DNA of 44,098 nt, from positions 1-44,098 of the forward strand of contig DCWN01000011.1 in assembly GCA_002328835.1 (NCBI GenBank). Reading direction: 5' to 3'. This document shows positions 1-6,921 of this stretch, piece after piece. This stretch comes from Acidobacteria bacterium UBA2161. GTDB taxonomy: Bacteria > Acidobacteriota > Vicinamibacteria > Vicinamibacterales > UBA823. Below the pieces are notes generated by a model. It was not told where the DNA came from and ran no database searches. It saw nothing but the letters and a program-made list of their open reading frames with translations. Numbering within the stretch: position 1 is the stretch's first letter; every line of letters starts with the position of its first letter. Both the position numbers and the translations under genes were made by a program.

Positions 1-177
1 CAGCAGGGGGCGGAGCCCCCGGATCACCGATTGCTGGCCGATCGAGTAGAAGAAGAAGTAGTTGACGCCGCCGCGGAAGGCGGTCCGGGCGCACGCCTCC
101 TGCTGATCGGGATACGCGGCGAGGCCGAGGCGCGACGCCGGCTCACCGGCAATCGTCGTGAGCGCGTGGCGGAACAT
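1..177 (-). CDS. Aldo/keto reductase-like protein, N-terminal fragment (runs off the window)
   Basis: A reading frame of 59 codons stays open from an ATG at 177 to base 1, so only the N terminus is present. It contains a beta-strand/turn ending SRLGLAAYPDQ, followed by RTAFRGGVNYFFFYS and GLRPLL. This pattern (small-residue loop, then an Arg-Ala-Phe helix and G-[VI]-N-Y-F-[DF]) is typical of the start of the aldo/keto reductase TIM barrel. The NYFFFYS version, in place of NYFDTA, resembles a subgroup of uncharacterised AKR-like proteins, so NADPH-dependent carbonyl reduction is not certain. The gene begins 45 nt after the stop of the dienelactone hydrolase gene on the same strand and is probably co-transcribed with it. 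No clear Shine-Dalgarno precedes the ATG. Confidence 0.6.
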   Translation of the reverse strand, partial: MFRHALTTIAGEPASRLGLAAYPDQQEACARTAFRGGVNYFFFYSIGQQSVIRGLRPLL

Positions 178-222
178 CCCGAGTCGTCCGATGGCAGGCA
201 GTCGGACAGCTGAAGGTGGAAT

Positions 223-1110
223 TCAGCGGAGCGTCTGGTTGAAGAACTCGATCGTCCGGTCCCAGGCCAGTGCGGCTGCGGCCTCGTCGAACCTGGGTGT
301 CGTGTCGTTGTGGAATCCGTGGGCGGCGCCCTCGTACATGTGCGCCGTGTAGGTCTTGCCGTTCGCCTGGAGGGCGGCTTCGTAGGCCGGCCATCCGGCG
401 TTGACACGCTCGTCGAGTCCGGCGTAGTGGATGAGCAGCGAGGCCTGGATCCTCGGTACGTCCATCACGTCGGGCTGCCCGCCGTAGAAGGGCACCGCGG
501 CCGCCAGGTCCGGGACGCGGACGGCGAGCGTGTTGGCCATGCTGCCGCCGAAGCAGAACCCCACTGCGCCGACCGTGCCGTTGCACGACTCGTGCCCTCG
601 CAGGAATCCGACCGCCGCCACGAAGTCCTCGATCATCTCGTCACGGTCCCGCTCGCGCTGCAGCGCGCGGCCGTCATCGTCGTTGCCCGGATACCCGCCT
701 AGCGGGAAGAGCGCATCGGGGGCGAATGCGACGAAGCCGGCCGTGCCGACGCGGCGCGCGACGTCCTCGACATACGGATTCAGCCCGCGGTTCTCGTGGA
801 TCACGACGACGCCTGACACCGGGCCGGCGACCTGCGTCGGGCGGACCAGGTAGCCTCGCATCGTCCCGGCGCCTTGCGGCGACGGGTACTCGACGTGCGC
901 GGCGCTCAGCCGCGCGTCGTCCGCGGCGACCTGCTGCGCCAGCGCGTAGTCCGGGCCGAGGCTGTCGACGAGTGCCGCGACGGTCACGCCACCGACGGCG
1001 AACTTCGCGGCCCGGTCGAAGAACTGGCGGCGCGTGAGGAAGCCGTGGACATACCGGTCGAAGAGGCTCAATAGCTCAGGATCGAAGTCGGTGATCGTCT
1101 TGCGGGGCAT
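223..1110 (-). CDS. Dienelactone hydrolase family protein with Tat-like N terminus
   Basis: This 295-residue alpha/beta hydrolase belongs to the dienelactone hydrolase (carboxymethylenebutenolidase) family, which hydrolyses enol-lactones and related esters. The catalytic triad is visible: Cys186 in GFCFGGS, Asp233 in AGLDERVN and His264 in GAAHGFHN. Glu106 in HENRG matches the conserved Glu that gates the cysteine. Residues 1-60 lie outside the enzyme fold and contain TRRQFFDRAAKFAVGG followed by a hydrophobic stretch ending ALAQ. This looks like a twin-arginine signal, so the enzyme is probably exported folded. Length fits the family plus leader. A GGGAG-type ribosome site precedes the ATG. 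It lies 35 nt downstream of the small conserved gene on the same strand and precedes the AKR fragment. The substrate cannot be told from sequence. Confidence 0.88.
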   Translation of the reverse strand: MPRKTITDFDPELLSLFDRYVHGFLTRRQFFDRAAKFAVGGVTVAALVDSLGPDYALAQQVAADDARLSAAHVEYPSPQGAGTMRGYLVRPTQVAGPVSGVVVIHENRGLNPYVEDVARRVGTAGFVAFAPDALFPLGGYPGNDDDGRALQRERDRDEMIEDFVAAVGFLRGHESCNGTVGAVGFCFGGSMANTLAVRVPDLAAAVPFYGGQPDVMDVPRIQASLLIHYAGLDERVNAGWPAYEAALQANGKTYTAHMYEGAAHGFHNDTTPRFDEAAAALAWDRTIEFFNQTLR

Positions 1111-1145
1111 GCCAGACTCCCTTCGGGGCTCGGTTCCGACACTCC

Positions 1146-1475
1146 TCAGCGAACGTGCACGCGAACTTGGTGGTTCAACGAGTGCAGATGGCGCCGCACG
1201 GCCTTCAGCGCGACCGCGTCGTGCGCTTCGAGGGCAGCCGCCCGGGCGGCCTTCAGTTCTCGCATCTTCGCCTTGGCCGCGGCCTTGTCGAAGCCGCCGA
1301 CGACCTCGTGGTGCTCGTGGGCCTCGATCCCGAGCGCGGCGCAGAGCGCAGGCAGCAGCTTTGCCTTGTTGAGTTGAGAGTAGCCCTTGATCGCCTCATG
1401 GTCCAGGCCCTTGGCGATCGCGCGCATCTCGGCCACGGTCTTCTTCTTCAGGCCATAATAGGTGTAGTCCGCCAT
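1146..1475 (-). CDS. Small conserved protein with Rho-N/SAP-like N-terminal helix domain
   Basis: A 109-residue basic, highly helical protein with no signal peptide. Residues 1-45 (YGLKKKTVAEMRAIAKGL ... LNKAKLLPALCAALGI) resemble the LEM/SAP-like helix-extended-loop-helix of the Rho N-terminal domain, which binds nucleic acid. An invariant-looking HEHHEVVG segment follows. The C-terminal half is an Ala/Lys/Arg-rich helix (AAAKAKMRELKAARAAAL) that may form a coiled coil. Similar short proteins are conserved hypotheticals in several phyla; their function is unknown and nucleic-acid binding is only inferred. The ATG is supported by a GGAGG at a normal distance. It leads the minus-strand unit continuing into the dienelactone hydrolase and is divergent from the sugar operon. 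Confidence 0.7.
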   Translation of the reverse strand: MADYTYYGLKKKTVAEMRAIAKGLDHEAIKGYSQLNKAKLLPALCAALGIEAHEHHEVVGGFDKAAAKAKMRELKAARAAALEAHDAVALKAVRRHLHSLNHQVRVHVR

Positions 1476-1510
1476 GACACCTCCGTCGTCGTTGTTGAGC
1501 CGGGGGAGGC

Positions 1511-1516
1511 ATTATA
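1511..1516 (-). promoter_or_regulatory. -10 element (TATAAT) for the 1475-1146 gene
   Basis: On the minus strand the hexamer is a perfect TATAAT, 35 nt before the ATG at 1475, leaving room for a leader that carries the GGAGG ribosome site. No good -35 is visible 16-18 nt upstream. It lies back to back with the plus-strand -10 at 1545-1550. Confidence 0.45.
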
Positions 1517-1544
1517 GCGCGGCGGGCGCGGTGGGTCGCCTTGC

Positions 1545-1550
1545 TATAGT
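1545..1550 (+). promoter_or_regulatory. -10-like element (TATAGT) 7 nt before the sugar-operon start codon
   Basis: TATAGT is followed by 7 nt and then the ATG at 1558, with no Shine-Dalgarno between them. If used, transcription would start at or next to the A of the ATG, giving a leaderless mRNA for the whole carbohydrate operon. No convincing -35 is present. The same layout recurs at three other genes in the window. Confidence 0.45.
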
Positions 1551-1557
1551 GACGCCG

Positions 1558-2706
1558 ATGGCGACACATCGGCTGGGGATCGTGATGCACGGCGTGACCG
1601 GCCGGATGGGGCTCAATCAGCACCTGCGGCGATCCGTGGCGGCCCTTCGGGCAGACGGCGGCGTGGTGCTGTCCAACGGCGACCGGGTCGTGCCAGACCC
1701 CCTGCTTCTGGGACGTGACGACGCCAAGCTCGCGGCGATCGCCGAGGAGACTGGCGATGCCTACACGACCGACTACGACGCGGCGATCGGCTCGTCGGAG
1801 CATCGGCTGTTCTTCGACGCCGGCACGACGTTGATGCGGTCCGACCTGCTCGGCCGGGCGATCGAGACGGGAAAGCACGTCTACTGCGAGAAGCCGCTGG
1901 CGGCCGCGCTGGCCGATGCCCGCACGGTGTCGGCGCAGGCGGACCGCGCCGGCGTGAAGGCCGGCGTCGTCATGGACAAGCTGTTCCTGCCGGGTCTGAT
2001 CAAGCTAGGGGCGCTGGTGTCGGACGGCTTCTTCGGTCGCATCCTGTCGGTGCGTATCGACTTCGGCTACTGGGTGTTCACCGGCGAGGGTGCGCCGAGC
2101 AATCGGCCGAGCTGGAACTATCGGCAGCGAGACGGCGGCGGCATCATCTTCGACATGATGGCGCACTGGCGCTACGTGCTCGACCGTCTCATCGCGCCGG
2201 TCCGGTCGGTCGTCTGCCTGGGCGCGACGCATGTCGATCAGCGCTGGGACGAGGCTGGGACCCGCTACACCGCCGACGCGGACGACGCCGCCTACGCGGT
2301 GCTGCAACTGGATGGCGGGGTAGTTGCTCAGGTGAACAGCAGCTGGTGCACCCGGGTCAACCGCGACGACCTCGCGGTCTTCCAGGTCGACGGCACGCAG
2401 GGGTCCGCCGTCGCCGGCCTCACGTGGTGCCGCACCCAGTCGATCGACGACACGCCCCGGCCGGTCTGGAACCCCGACGAGCCGCAGGCCGGGCAGTTTC
2501 GTGACCAGTGGACCGCCTACGACCCGGACCGCACGTACCCCAACGGCTTCCGCGCTCAGTGGGAGCAGTTCATCCGCCATCTCTACGGCGATGCGCCCTG
2601 GCCCTACACACTGCGGGAGGGCGTCAAGGGAGTGGAGCTGGCAGAAGCCGCGCTCGAGAGCTCGCGCAGGCGCGCGTGGGTCGACCTCGAGGGGGGCGGG
2701 CCGTGA
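1558..2706 (+). CDS. Gfo/Idh/MocA family oxidoreductase (first of two in the operon)
   Basis: A 382-residue cytoplasmic NAD(P)-dependent sugar or cyclitol dehydrogenase of the Gfo/Idh/MocA family. The N terminus carries a Rossmann loop (GIVMHGVTGRMG, residues 7-18). The catalytic Lys is in YCEKPL (Lys112), and the C-terminal domain has the G-G-G-x4-D-x3-H signature (Asp199, His203), which in this family contributes the catalytic histidine. Family members typically oxidise or reduce a sugar hydroxyl/keto group. The frame is open further upstream, but the ATG at 1558 directly precedes the Rossmann strand and follows a TATAGT, so it is preferred. It is the first gene of the operon; the next starts 1 nt after its stop. 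With its paralogue at 5683-6921 it could form an oxidise/reduce pair. The true substrate is unknown. Confidence 0.88.
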   Translation: MATHRLGIVMHGVTGRMGLNQHLRRSVAALRADGGVVLSNGDRVVPDPLLLGRDDAKLAAIAEETGDAYTTDYDAAIGSSEHRLFFDAGTTLMRSDLLGRAIETGKHVYCEKPLAAALADARTVSAQADRAGVKAGVVMDKLFLPGLIKLGALVSDGFFGRILSVRIDFGYWVFTGEGAPSNRPSWNYRQRDGGGIIFDMMAHWRYVLDRLIAPVRSVVCLGATHVDQRWDEAGTRYTADADDAAYAVLQLDGGVVAQVNSSWCTRVNRDDLAVFQVDGTQGSAVAGLTWCRTQSIDDTPRPVWNPDEPQAGQFRDQWTAYDPDRTYPNGFRAQWEQFIRHLYGDAPWPYTLREGVKGVELAEAALESSRRRAWVDLEGGGP

Positions 2707-2707
2707 G

Positions 2708-3853
2708 ATGTCGGTGATCACGTTGCCGACCGTGGCCGGCGGCCTCGAGCCGTTCACCTGGCCCGATGTGGCACCGGTCGAGTCCGCGGGGACGGAGCGA
2801 AACCGCGTCGCGTACGCGGCGGCCCACGTCGTCGGGCGTCCGGGGCATCCGACCGCCATCGACTGGGATGCGACCCTGAAGATCCGGGAGCACCTCTGGG
2901 ACTGCGGTCTGGGTGTCGCCGAGGCGATGGATACGGCGCAGCGTGGCACCGAGCTCTTCTGGCCGCAGGCGCGCGAGTTGATCCGCCGAACCCTCGACGC
3001 CGCGCGCGTCCGACCGGAAGCGCTGGTCGCGTCCGGCTGTGGGACCGACCACCTGGCACCGGGCCCAGGCGCCACGCTCGACGACGTGGTCGCAGCCTAC
3101 GAAGAGCAGATGGCCTACGTCGAGGCGCACGGCGGCCGGGTCATCCTCATGGCGAGCCGAGCCCTCGCGAGCGTGGCGCGGTCGGCGGACGACTATCGGG
3201 CGGTCTACGATCGCCTCCTAGGCCAGGCGCGAGAACCGGTAATCATCCACTGGCTCGGTCCGATGTTCGATCCGGCGCTGGCGGGCTACTGGGGAGCGGA
3301 CGATGTCGACGCGGCGATGGAGGTGGCGCTGTCGGTCATCCGGGCCCACGCGCCGCGGATCGACGGCATCAAGATTTCCCTGCTCGACAAGTCGAAGGAG
3401 ATCGCGATGCGGCGTCGGCTGCCCGACGGCGTCCGGATGTACACGGGCGACGACTTCGATTTCGGGGAGTTGATCGGCGGCGATGCAGCGGGCCATTCCG
3501 ATGCGCTGCTCGGCATCTTCGATGCTATCGCGCCGGCGGCCGGCGCGGCCTTGCACGAACTGGCGATCGGTCGGCGTGACCGGTTCGACGCGATCCTCGC
3601 GCCGTGCATTCCGCTCAGCCGTCATGTCTTCGGGGCACCGACCCGGTTCTACAAGACGGGCGTGGTGTTCATGGCCTGGCTGAACGGGCACCAGGACCAC
3701 TTTGCGATGCTCGCGGGGCAAGAGTCCGAGCGTTCGCCGGCGCATCTGGCCGAGGTGTTCAGGCTGGCCGCCGCGGGCGGGCTGCTGCGCGACCCCGCCC
3801 TGGCCGTCGACCGGATGCAGACGTTCTGTCGAACACAGGGGATCGTGGCGTGA
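2708..3853 (+). CDS. DUF993 family protein (dihydrodipicolinate-synthase-like aldolase fold)
   Basis: This 381-residue protein matches the DUF993 family as I remember it. The features are RNRVAYAAAHVV, the IDWDATL segment, GLGVAEAMDTAQRG, HWLGPMFDPALAGYWG, GIKISLLD, RMYTGDDFDF, HSDALLGIFDAIAPAA and KTGVVFMAWLNGHQ. The family belongs to the DapA/NanA TIM-barrel group of Schiff-base aldolases. The Lys in DGIKISLLD is at the position expected for the imine-forming lysine. No biochemical role is established to my knowledge; cleavage of a keto-sugar acid or hydration/dehydration of a sugar are both plausible. The start ATG lies 1 nt after the preceding TGA, and its own stop overlaps the next start as GTGA. 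Lying between a sugar dehydrogenase and two sugar isomerase-like proteins, it is most likely a carbohydrate-catabolic enzyme. No signal peptide is present. Confidence 0.85.
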   Translation: MSVITLPTVAGGLEPFTWPDVAPVESAGTERNRVAYAAAHVVGRPGHPTAIDWDATLKIREHLWDCGLGVAEAMDTAQRGTELFWPQARELIRRTLDAARVRPEALVASGCGTDHLAPGPGATLDDVVAAYEEQMAYVEAHGGRVILMASRALASVARSADDYRAVYDRLLGQAREPVIIHWLGPMFDPALAGYWGADDVDAAMEVALSVIRAHAPRIDGIKISLLDKSKEIAMRRRLPDGVRMYTGDDFDFGELIGGDAAGHSDALLGIFDAIAPAAGAALHELAIGRRDRFDAILAPCIPLSRHVFGAPTRFYKTGVVFMAWLNGHQDHFAMLAGQESERSPAHLAEVFRLAAAGGLLRDPALAVDRMQTFCRTQGIVA

Positions 3854-4680
3854 CCGACCCGAGATCGCCCGATCCGGCACGGCTGTCGCTGAACACGGCG
3901 ACGATCCGGAAGCAGTGGGGCCTCGGCGAAGCGATCGCGGGTTGCGCGCGGCACGGAATCCGTGCCATTGCACCCTGGCGCGACCAGCTGCAGGCGCTGG
4001 GCGTTTCCGAGGCGGTGTCGCGAATCCGCGATCAGGGTCTGCGCGTGTCGTCGCTCTGCCGCGGCGGGTTCTTCACGGCCGACGACGCCCTCAATCTCGA
4101 CGACAATCGGCTGGCGGTCGACGAGGCCGCGGCGATCGGCGCCGAGTGCTTGGTGCTGGTCGTCGGGGGGCTCGTCGAGGGCACCCGCGATCTGGCTGAT
4201 GCCCGCCGGCGTGTGGCGGACGGGATCGCTGCCCTGGGCGACCACGCGCGCGCGCAGGCGGTCCGACTCGCGATCGAGCCTCTGCATCCGATGTACGCCG
4301 CCGATCGAGGCTGCATCAACACGCTGCGTCAGGCGCTCGATCTGTGCGAGAGGCTCGGCCCGGACGTCGGTGTCGCGATCGACACCTACCACGTCTGGTG
4401 GGACCCGGAACTCGAGGTGCAGATCGCCCGGGCCGGAGCGGCGGGCCGGATCCTGGCCTACCACGTCTGCGACTGGCTCCAGCCGACCGAGGACCTCCTG
4501 GCGGACCGTGGGATGCCGGGCGACGGTGTCATCGAGCTCCGCCGGCTGCGAGGGATGGTCGAGGCCGCCGGCTACGACGGGTGCTGCGAGATCGAGATCT
4601 TCTCGGAGAAGAACTGGTGGCGCCGGGACCCCGACGAGGTCCTGCGCGTCTGCGTCGAGAGATACGCCAGTGCCGTCTAG
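3850..4680 (+). CDS. Sugar phosphate isomerase/epimerase-like TIM barrel (first of two)
   Basis: A 276-residue protein of the xylose-isomerase-like/AP-endonuclease-2 TIM-barrel superfamily. The metal site can be traced: Glu143 in LAIEPLHP, Asp178 and His181 in AIDTYHVWWDP, His205 in AYHVCDWLQP and Glu247/Glu249 in CEIEIFSE. Family members isomerise or epimerise ketoses, or carry out beta-elimination and hydration on 3-keto sugars. The GTG start at 3850 overlaps the previous stop (GTGA), which is why I chose it over upstream in-frame ATGs buried inside the DUF993 gene. Its end overlaps the next gene by 11 nt. There is no signal peptide, so it acts in the cytoplasm. Which reaction it catalyses cannot be decided from motifs. 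Confidence 0.85.
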   Translation: MTDPRSPDPARLSLNTATIRKQWGLGEAIAGCARHGIRAIAPWRDQLQALGVSEAVSRIRDQGLRVSSLCRGGFFTADDALNLDDNRLAVDEAAAIGAECLVLVVGGLVEGTRDLADARRRVADGIAALGDHARAQAVRLAIEPLHPMYAADRGCINTLRQALDLCERLGPDVGVAIDTYHVWWDPELEVQIARAGAAGRILAYHVCDWLQPTEDLLADRGMPGDGVIELRRLRGMVEAAGYDGCCEIEIFSEKNWWRRDPDEVLRVCVERYASAV

Positions 4681-5686
4681 CCGCCTCGACGCGGCCCCCC
4701 GGGGAGCACTGGCCGTCGGCATCGACCAGTACGGTCTGGGTCCGCTCGGGCTCTCGCCTCAGGCGCTTCTGAGGTGGGCGATCGACCATGGCGCGGACGG
4801 CGTGCAGTTCTCCGGCCTCGAACCCGAGTGGCGCGCTCGGATCGACGCGGCGTATCTCGACGATCTGCGAGCGCTGGCGGAGGGCGCGAGGCTCTATCTC
4901 GAGTGGGGTGGTGCCGGCCATATCCCGCGCGACATGACGACCTGGGCTCACCGCGATCTGTTCGACGAGAACCGGACGGTGGCCGTGGAGGCCGCGCGGC
5001 TGGGCGCTCGCGTCGTGCGCTCGTGTTCGGGCGGGCTGATGCGCTGGGACGCCGCTGCGCCGCAGACCGAGATACTGCTTCGCGACACGGCGCGGGCGCT
5101 GCGGGCCCAGCGGGAGATGCTGCGCGATCATGGTGTCGTGCTGGCGATCGAGTTGCACTTCGAGTTCACGACCCACGAACTGCTGCGGCTGTTCGAGATG
5201 TGCGAGGCGGAGCCCGACGATTGGGTTGGCGTGGTACTCGACACGATGAACGTTCTGACGATGCTCGAGGATCCGCTTCGCGCGACGGACCGGATTCTGC
5301 CCTGGGTCGTTGCGACCCACGTCAAGGACGGCGGCCTTCGTGTCGCCGGTGACGACTTGGAGACGTTTCCGACCGCCGTGGGTGAGGGTGTGGTCGATCT
5401 GCCGGCCGTGGTCGGTCGCGTGGCGGCCTCCGGCCGGGCGATTCATCTCTCGGTGGAGGATCACGGCGGGGTGCTTCGGCTCCCGGTTGGCGAACCTCGG
5501 TTTCTCGCGGAGTTCCCGGACCTGACCGCCGACGAACGCGCGGCGCTCGAGATGGTGGCGCGCCAAGCCGAGCGGGCCGGCTGCGTGGCGACCGACCGCG
5601 ACCGCTGGCCGGAGGTCTGCGAAGCGCGGATGATCCGAGACCTCGCGGCGCTTCGCGCCATCGTGGCGGGGGTGGAGGCGGCGTGA
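4670..5686 (+). CDS. Sugar phosphate isomerase/epimerase-like TIM barrel (second of two)
   Basis: A 338-residue divergent member of the same TIM-barrel superfamily as its upstream neighbour. Candidate metal ligands are Glu161 in LAIELHFEF, Asp191 in VVLDTMNVL, His217 in VATHVKDGG and Glu263 in LSVEDHGG. Asn follows the DTM motif where many relatives have His, so the site may differ in metal or chemistry from that of the first paralogue. The C terminus after about residue 290 adds a helical extension. The GTG start at 4670 lies 11 nt inside the preceding gene, directly before the first recognisable strand (ALAVGIDQYG). The stop overlaps the next gene as GTGA. Two non-identical paralogues side by side suggest consecutive steps rather than redundancy. 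Confidence 0.8.
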   Translation: MPSSRLDAAPRGALAVGIDQYGLGPLGLSPQALLRWAIDHGADGVQFSGLEPEWRARIDAAYLDDLRALAEGARLYLEWGGAGHIPRDMTTWAHRDLFDENRTVAVEAARLGARVVRSCSGGLMRWDAAAPQTEILLRDTARALRAQREMLRDHGVVLAIELHFEFTTHELLRLFEMCEAEPDDWVGVVLDTMNVLTMLEDPLRATDRILPWVVATHVKDGGLRVAGDDLETFPTAVGEGVVDLPAVVGRVAASGRAIHLSVEDHGGVLRLPVGEPRFLAEFPDLTADERAALEMVARQAERAGCVATDRDRWPEVCEARMIRDLAALRAIVAGVEAA

Positions 5687-6921
5687 CTGCGCCGGACGCG
5701 GTCAAGGTCGTCCTGGTCGGCGTCGGGGGCTATGGTGCCGAGTACCTCGCGGCGCTGCAGCGACAGCAGGTGGCCACGGTCGAGCTGACGGGCGCCGTCG
5801 ATCCGTTTCCGAGGCGGTCCCGTGCCGCCCGCGACCTGGCCGACGCCGCGACCCCGGTCCGGCCGACACTCGACGCGGTGTTCGACGCTGGCGCCGCGGC
5901 CGATCTGGTGATCATTGCCTCTCCGATTCACCATCACGTCCGCCAGAGCCTCGTCGCCTTGCAGCGTGGTTGCCACGTGCTGTGCGACAAGCCGCTCGGG
6001 GCGACGATTCAGCAGGTGGGCAGCCTGATCCGGGGGCGCGACGAGTCGGGCTGCTGGGTGCGCGTCGGCTACCAGTGGTCGTACGCCGAGGGGATCCGCG
6101 CGCTCAAGCGCGATATTCAGGCGGGCCGGTTCGGCGCGGCGAAGCGGGCGAAGACGATCTGTCTCTGGCCGCGGACACTCTCGTACTATCGGCGGAATGA
6201 CTGGGCCGGTCGGTTGCGCGATCCGGCGACCGGCGCGTGGGTTCTGGACAGTCCGATCAACAACGCCCAGGCGCACTTCCTGCACAACCTGTTCTTTCTC
6301 CTGGGGCCAACGATGGCGACGAGCGCAATGCCGGTCGAGGTGACGGCCGAGGCGTGCCGGGCGAACGGGATCGAGAGCTTCGACACGGTGGCCTGCCGCG
6401 CGGGGACCGATGCCGGAGTCGACGTGCTGTTCTACGGATCGCACGCCTCGCGCGAGAGCCACGGTCCGCAGTTCGAACTGGAGTTCGAGGACGCCCGCGT
6501 CAGCTTCGCGATGCCCGCCGGCGACGACGCCGGGGAGATTGCTGTCGAGGCCGGCTCGCGGCGCGTCGCCATCTATCCCTCCCCCGAGGCGAGCGATCAG
6601 TTCGTGAAGCTCGACGAGGCGCTCGGCGCGGTCGCGACCGACGTGCCGGTCGTGTGCGGCCCGGAGGCGGCGTCCGCGCAGACGCTGTGCGTCAACGGTG
6701 TCCACGAGTCGGTGCCCGAGGTCGTGACGGTGCCGACGGCCATCCGGCGCCGGGCCGCCGAGCCCGATCGATACTGGATCGAAGGCCTCGACGAGGATCT
6801 TCGGCGCTGCTACGCACGTGGCGCGCTCCCATCGGAAGCCGGCCTGAGGTGGGCCGTCGGCGGGCGCACGATCGATCTGTCGTCGTACGATCGGTTTCCT
6901 GCGTCAGGGGACGGTGCGTGA
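5683..6921 (+). CDS. Gfo/Idh/MocA family oxidoreductase (second of two)
   Basis: A 412-residue NAD(P)-dependent oxidoreductase of the Gfo/Idh/MocA family, only distantly related to the paralogue at 1558-2706. The Rossmann loop is VLVGVGGYGAEY (residues 10-21). The usual EKP motif is present as CDKPLG (Lys103), with the catalytic lysine kept. The C-terminal domain includes the conserved WVLDSPINNAQAHFLHN region. The GTG start overlaps the preceding TGA by four bases (GTGA), and the end overlaps the symporter start in the same way, so translation is probably coupled throughout. In the pathway proposed for this operon it could reduce a keto sugar back to an aldose, or oxidise a second sugar. It has no signal peptide and its substrate is unknown. 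Confidence 0.87.
   Translation: MTAPDAVKVVLVGVGGYGAEYLAALQRQQVATVELTGAVDPFPRRSRAARDLADAATPVRPTLDAVFDAGAAADLVIIASPIHHHVRQSLVALQRGCHVLCDKPLGATIQQVGSLIRGRDESGCWVRVGYQWSYAEGIRALKRDIQAGRFGAAKRAKTICLWPRTLSYYRRNDWAGRLRDPATGAWVLDSPINNAQAHFLHNLFFLLGPTMATSAMPVEVTAEACRANGIESFDTVACRAGTDAGVDVLFYGSHASRESHGPQFELEFEDARVSFAMPAGDDAGEIAVEAGSRRVAIYPSPEASDQFVKLDEALGAVATDVPVVCGPEAASAQTLCVNGVHESVPEVVTVPTAIRRRAAEPDRYWIEGLDEDLRRCYARGALPSEAGLRWAVGGRTIDLSSYDRFPASGDGA

Noticed and set aside
6..20. Hairpin GGGGGC-GGA-GCCCCC near the left edge
   Set aside because: It lies inside the coding frame of the aldo/keto reductase fragment (GLRPLL) and is explained by GC-rich codons; no T-tract.
5461..6705. A 414-codon minus-strand frame opposite the second Gfo/Idh/MocA gene
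   Set aside because: No recognisable domain, and the plus-strand gene is complete with overlapping start and stop in an operon.
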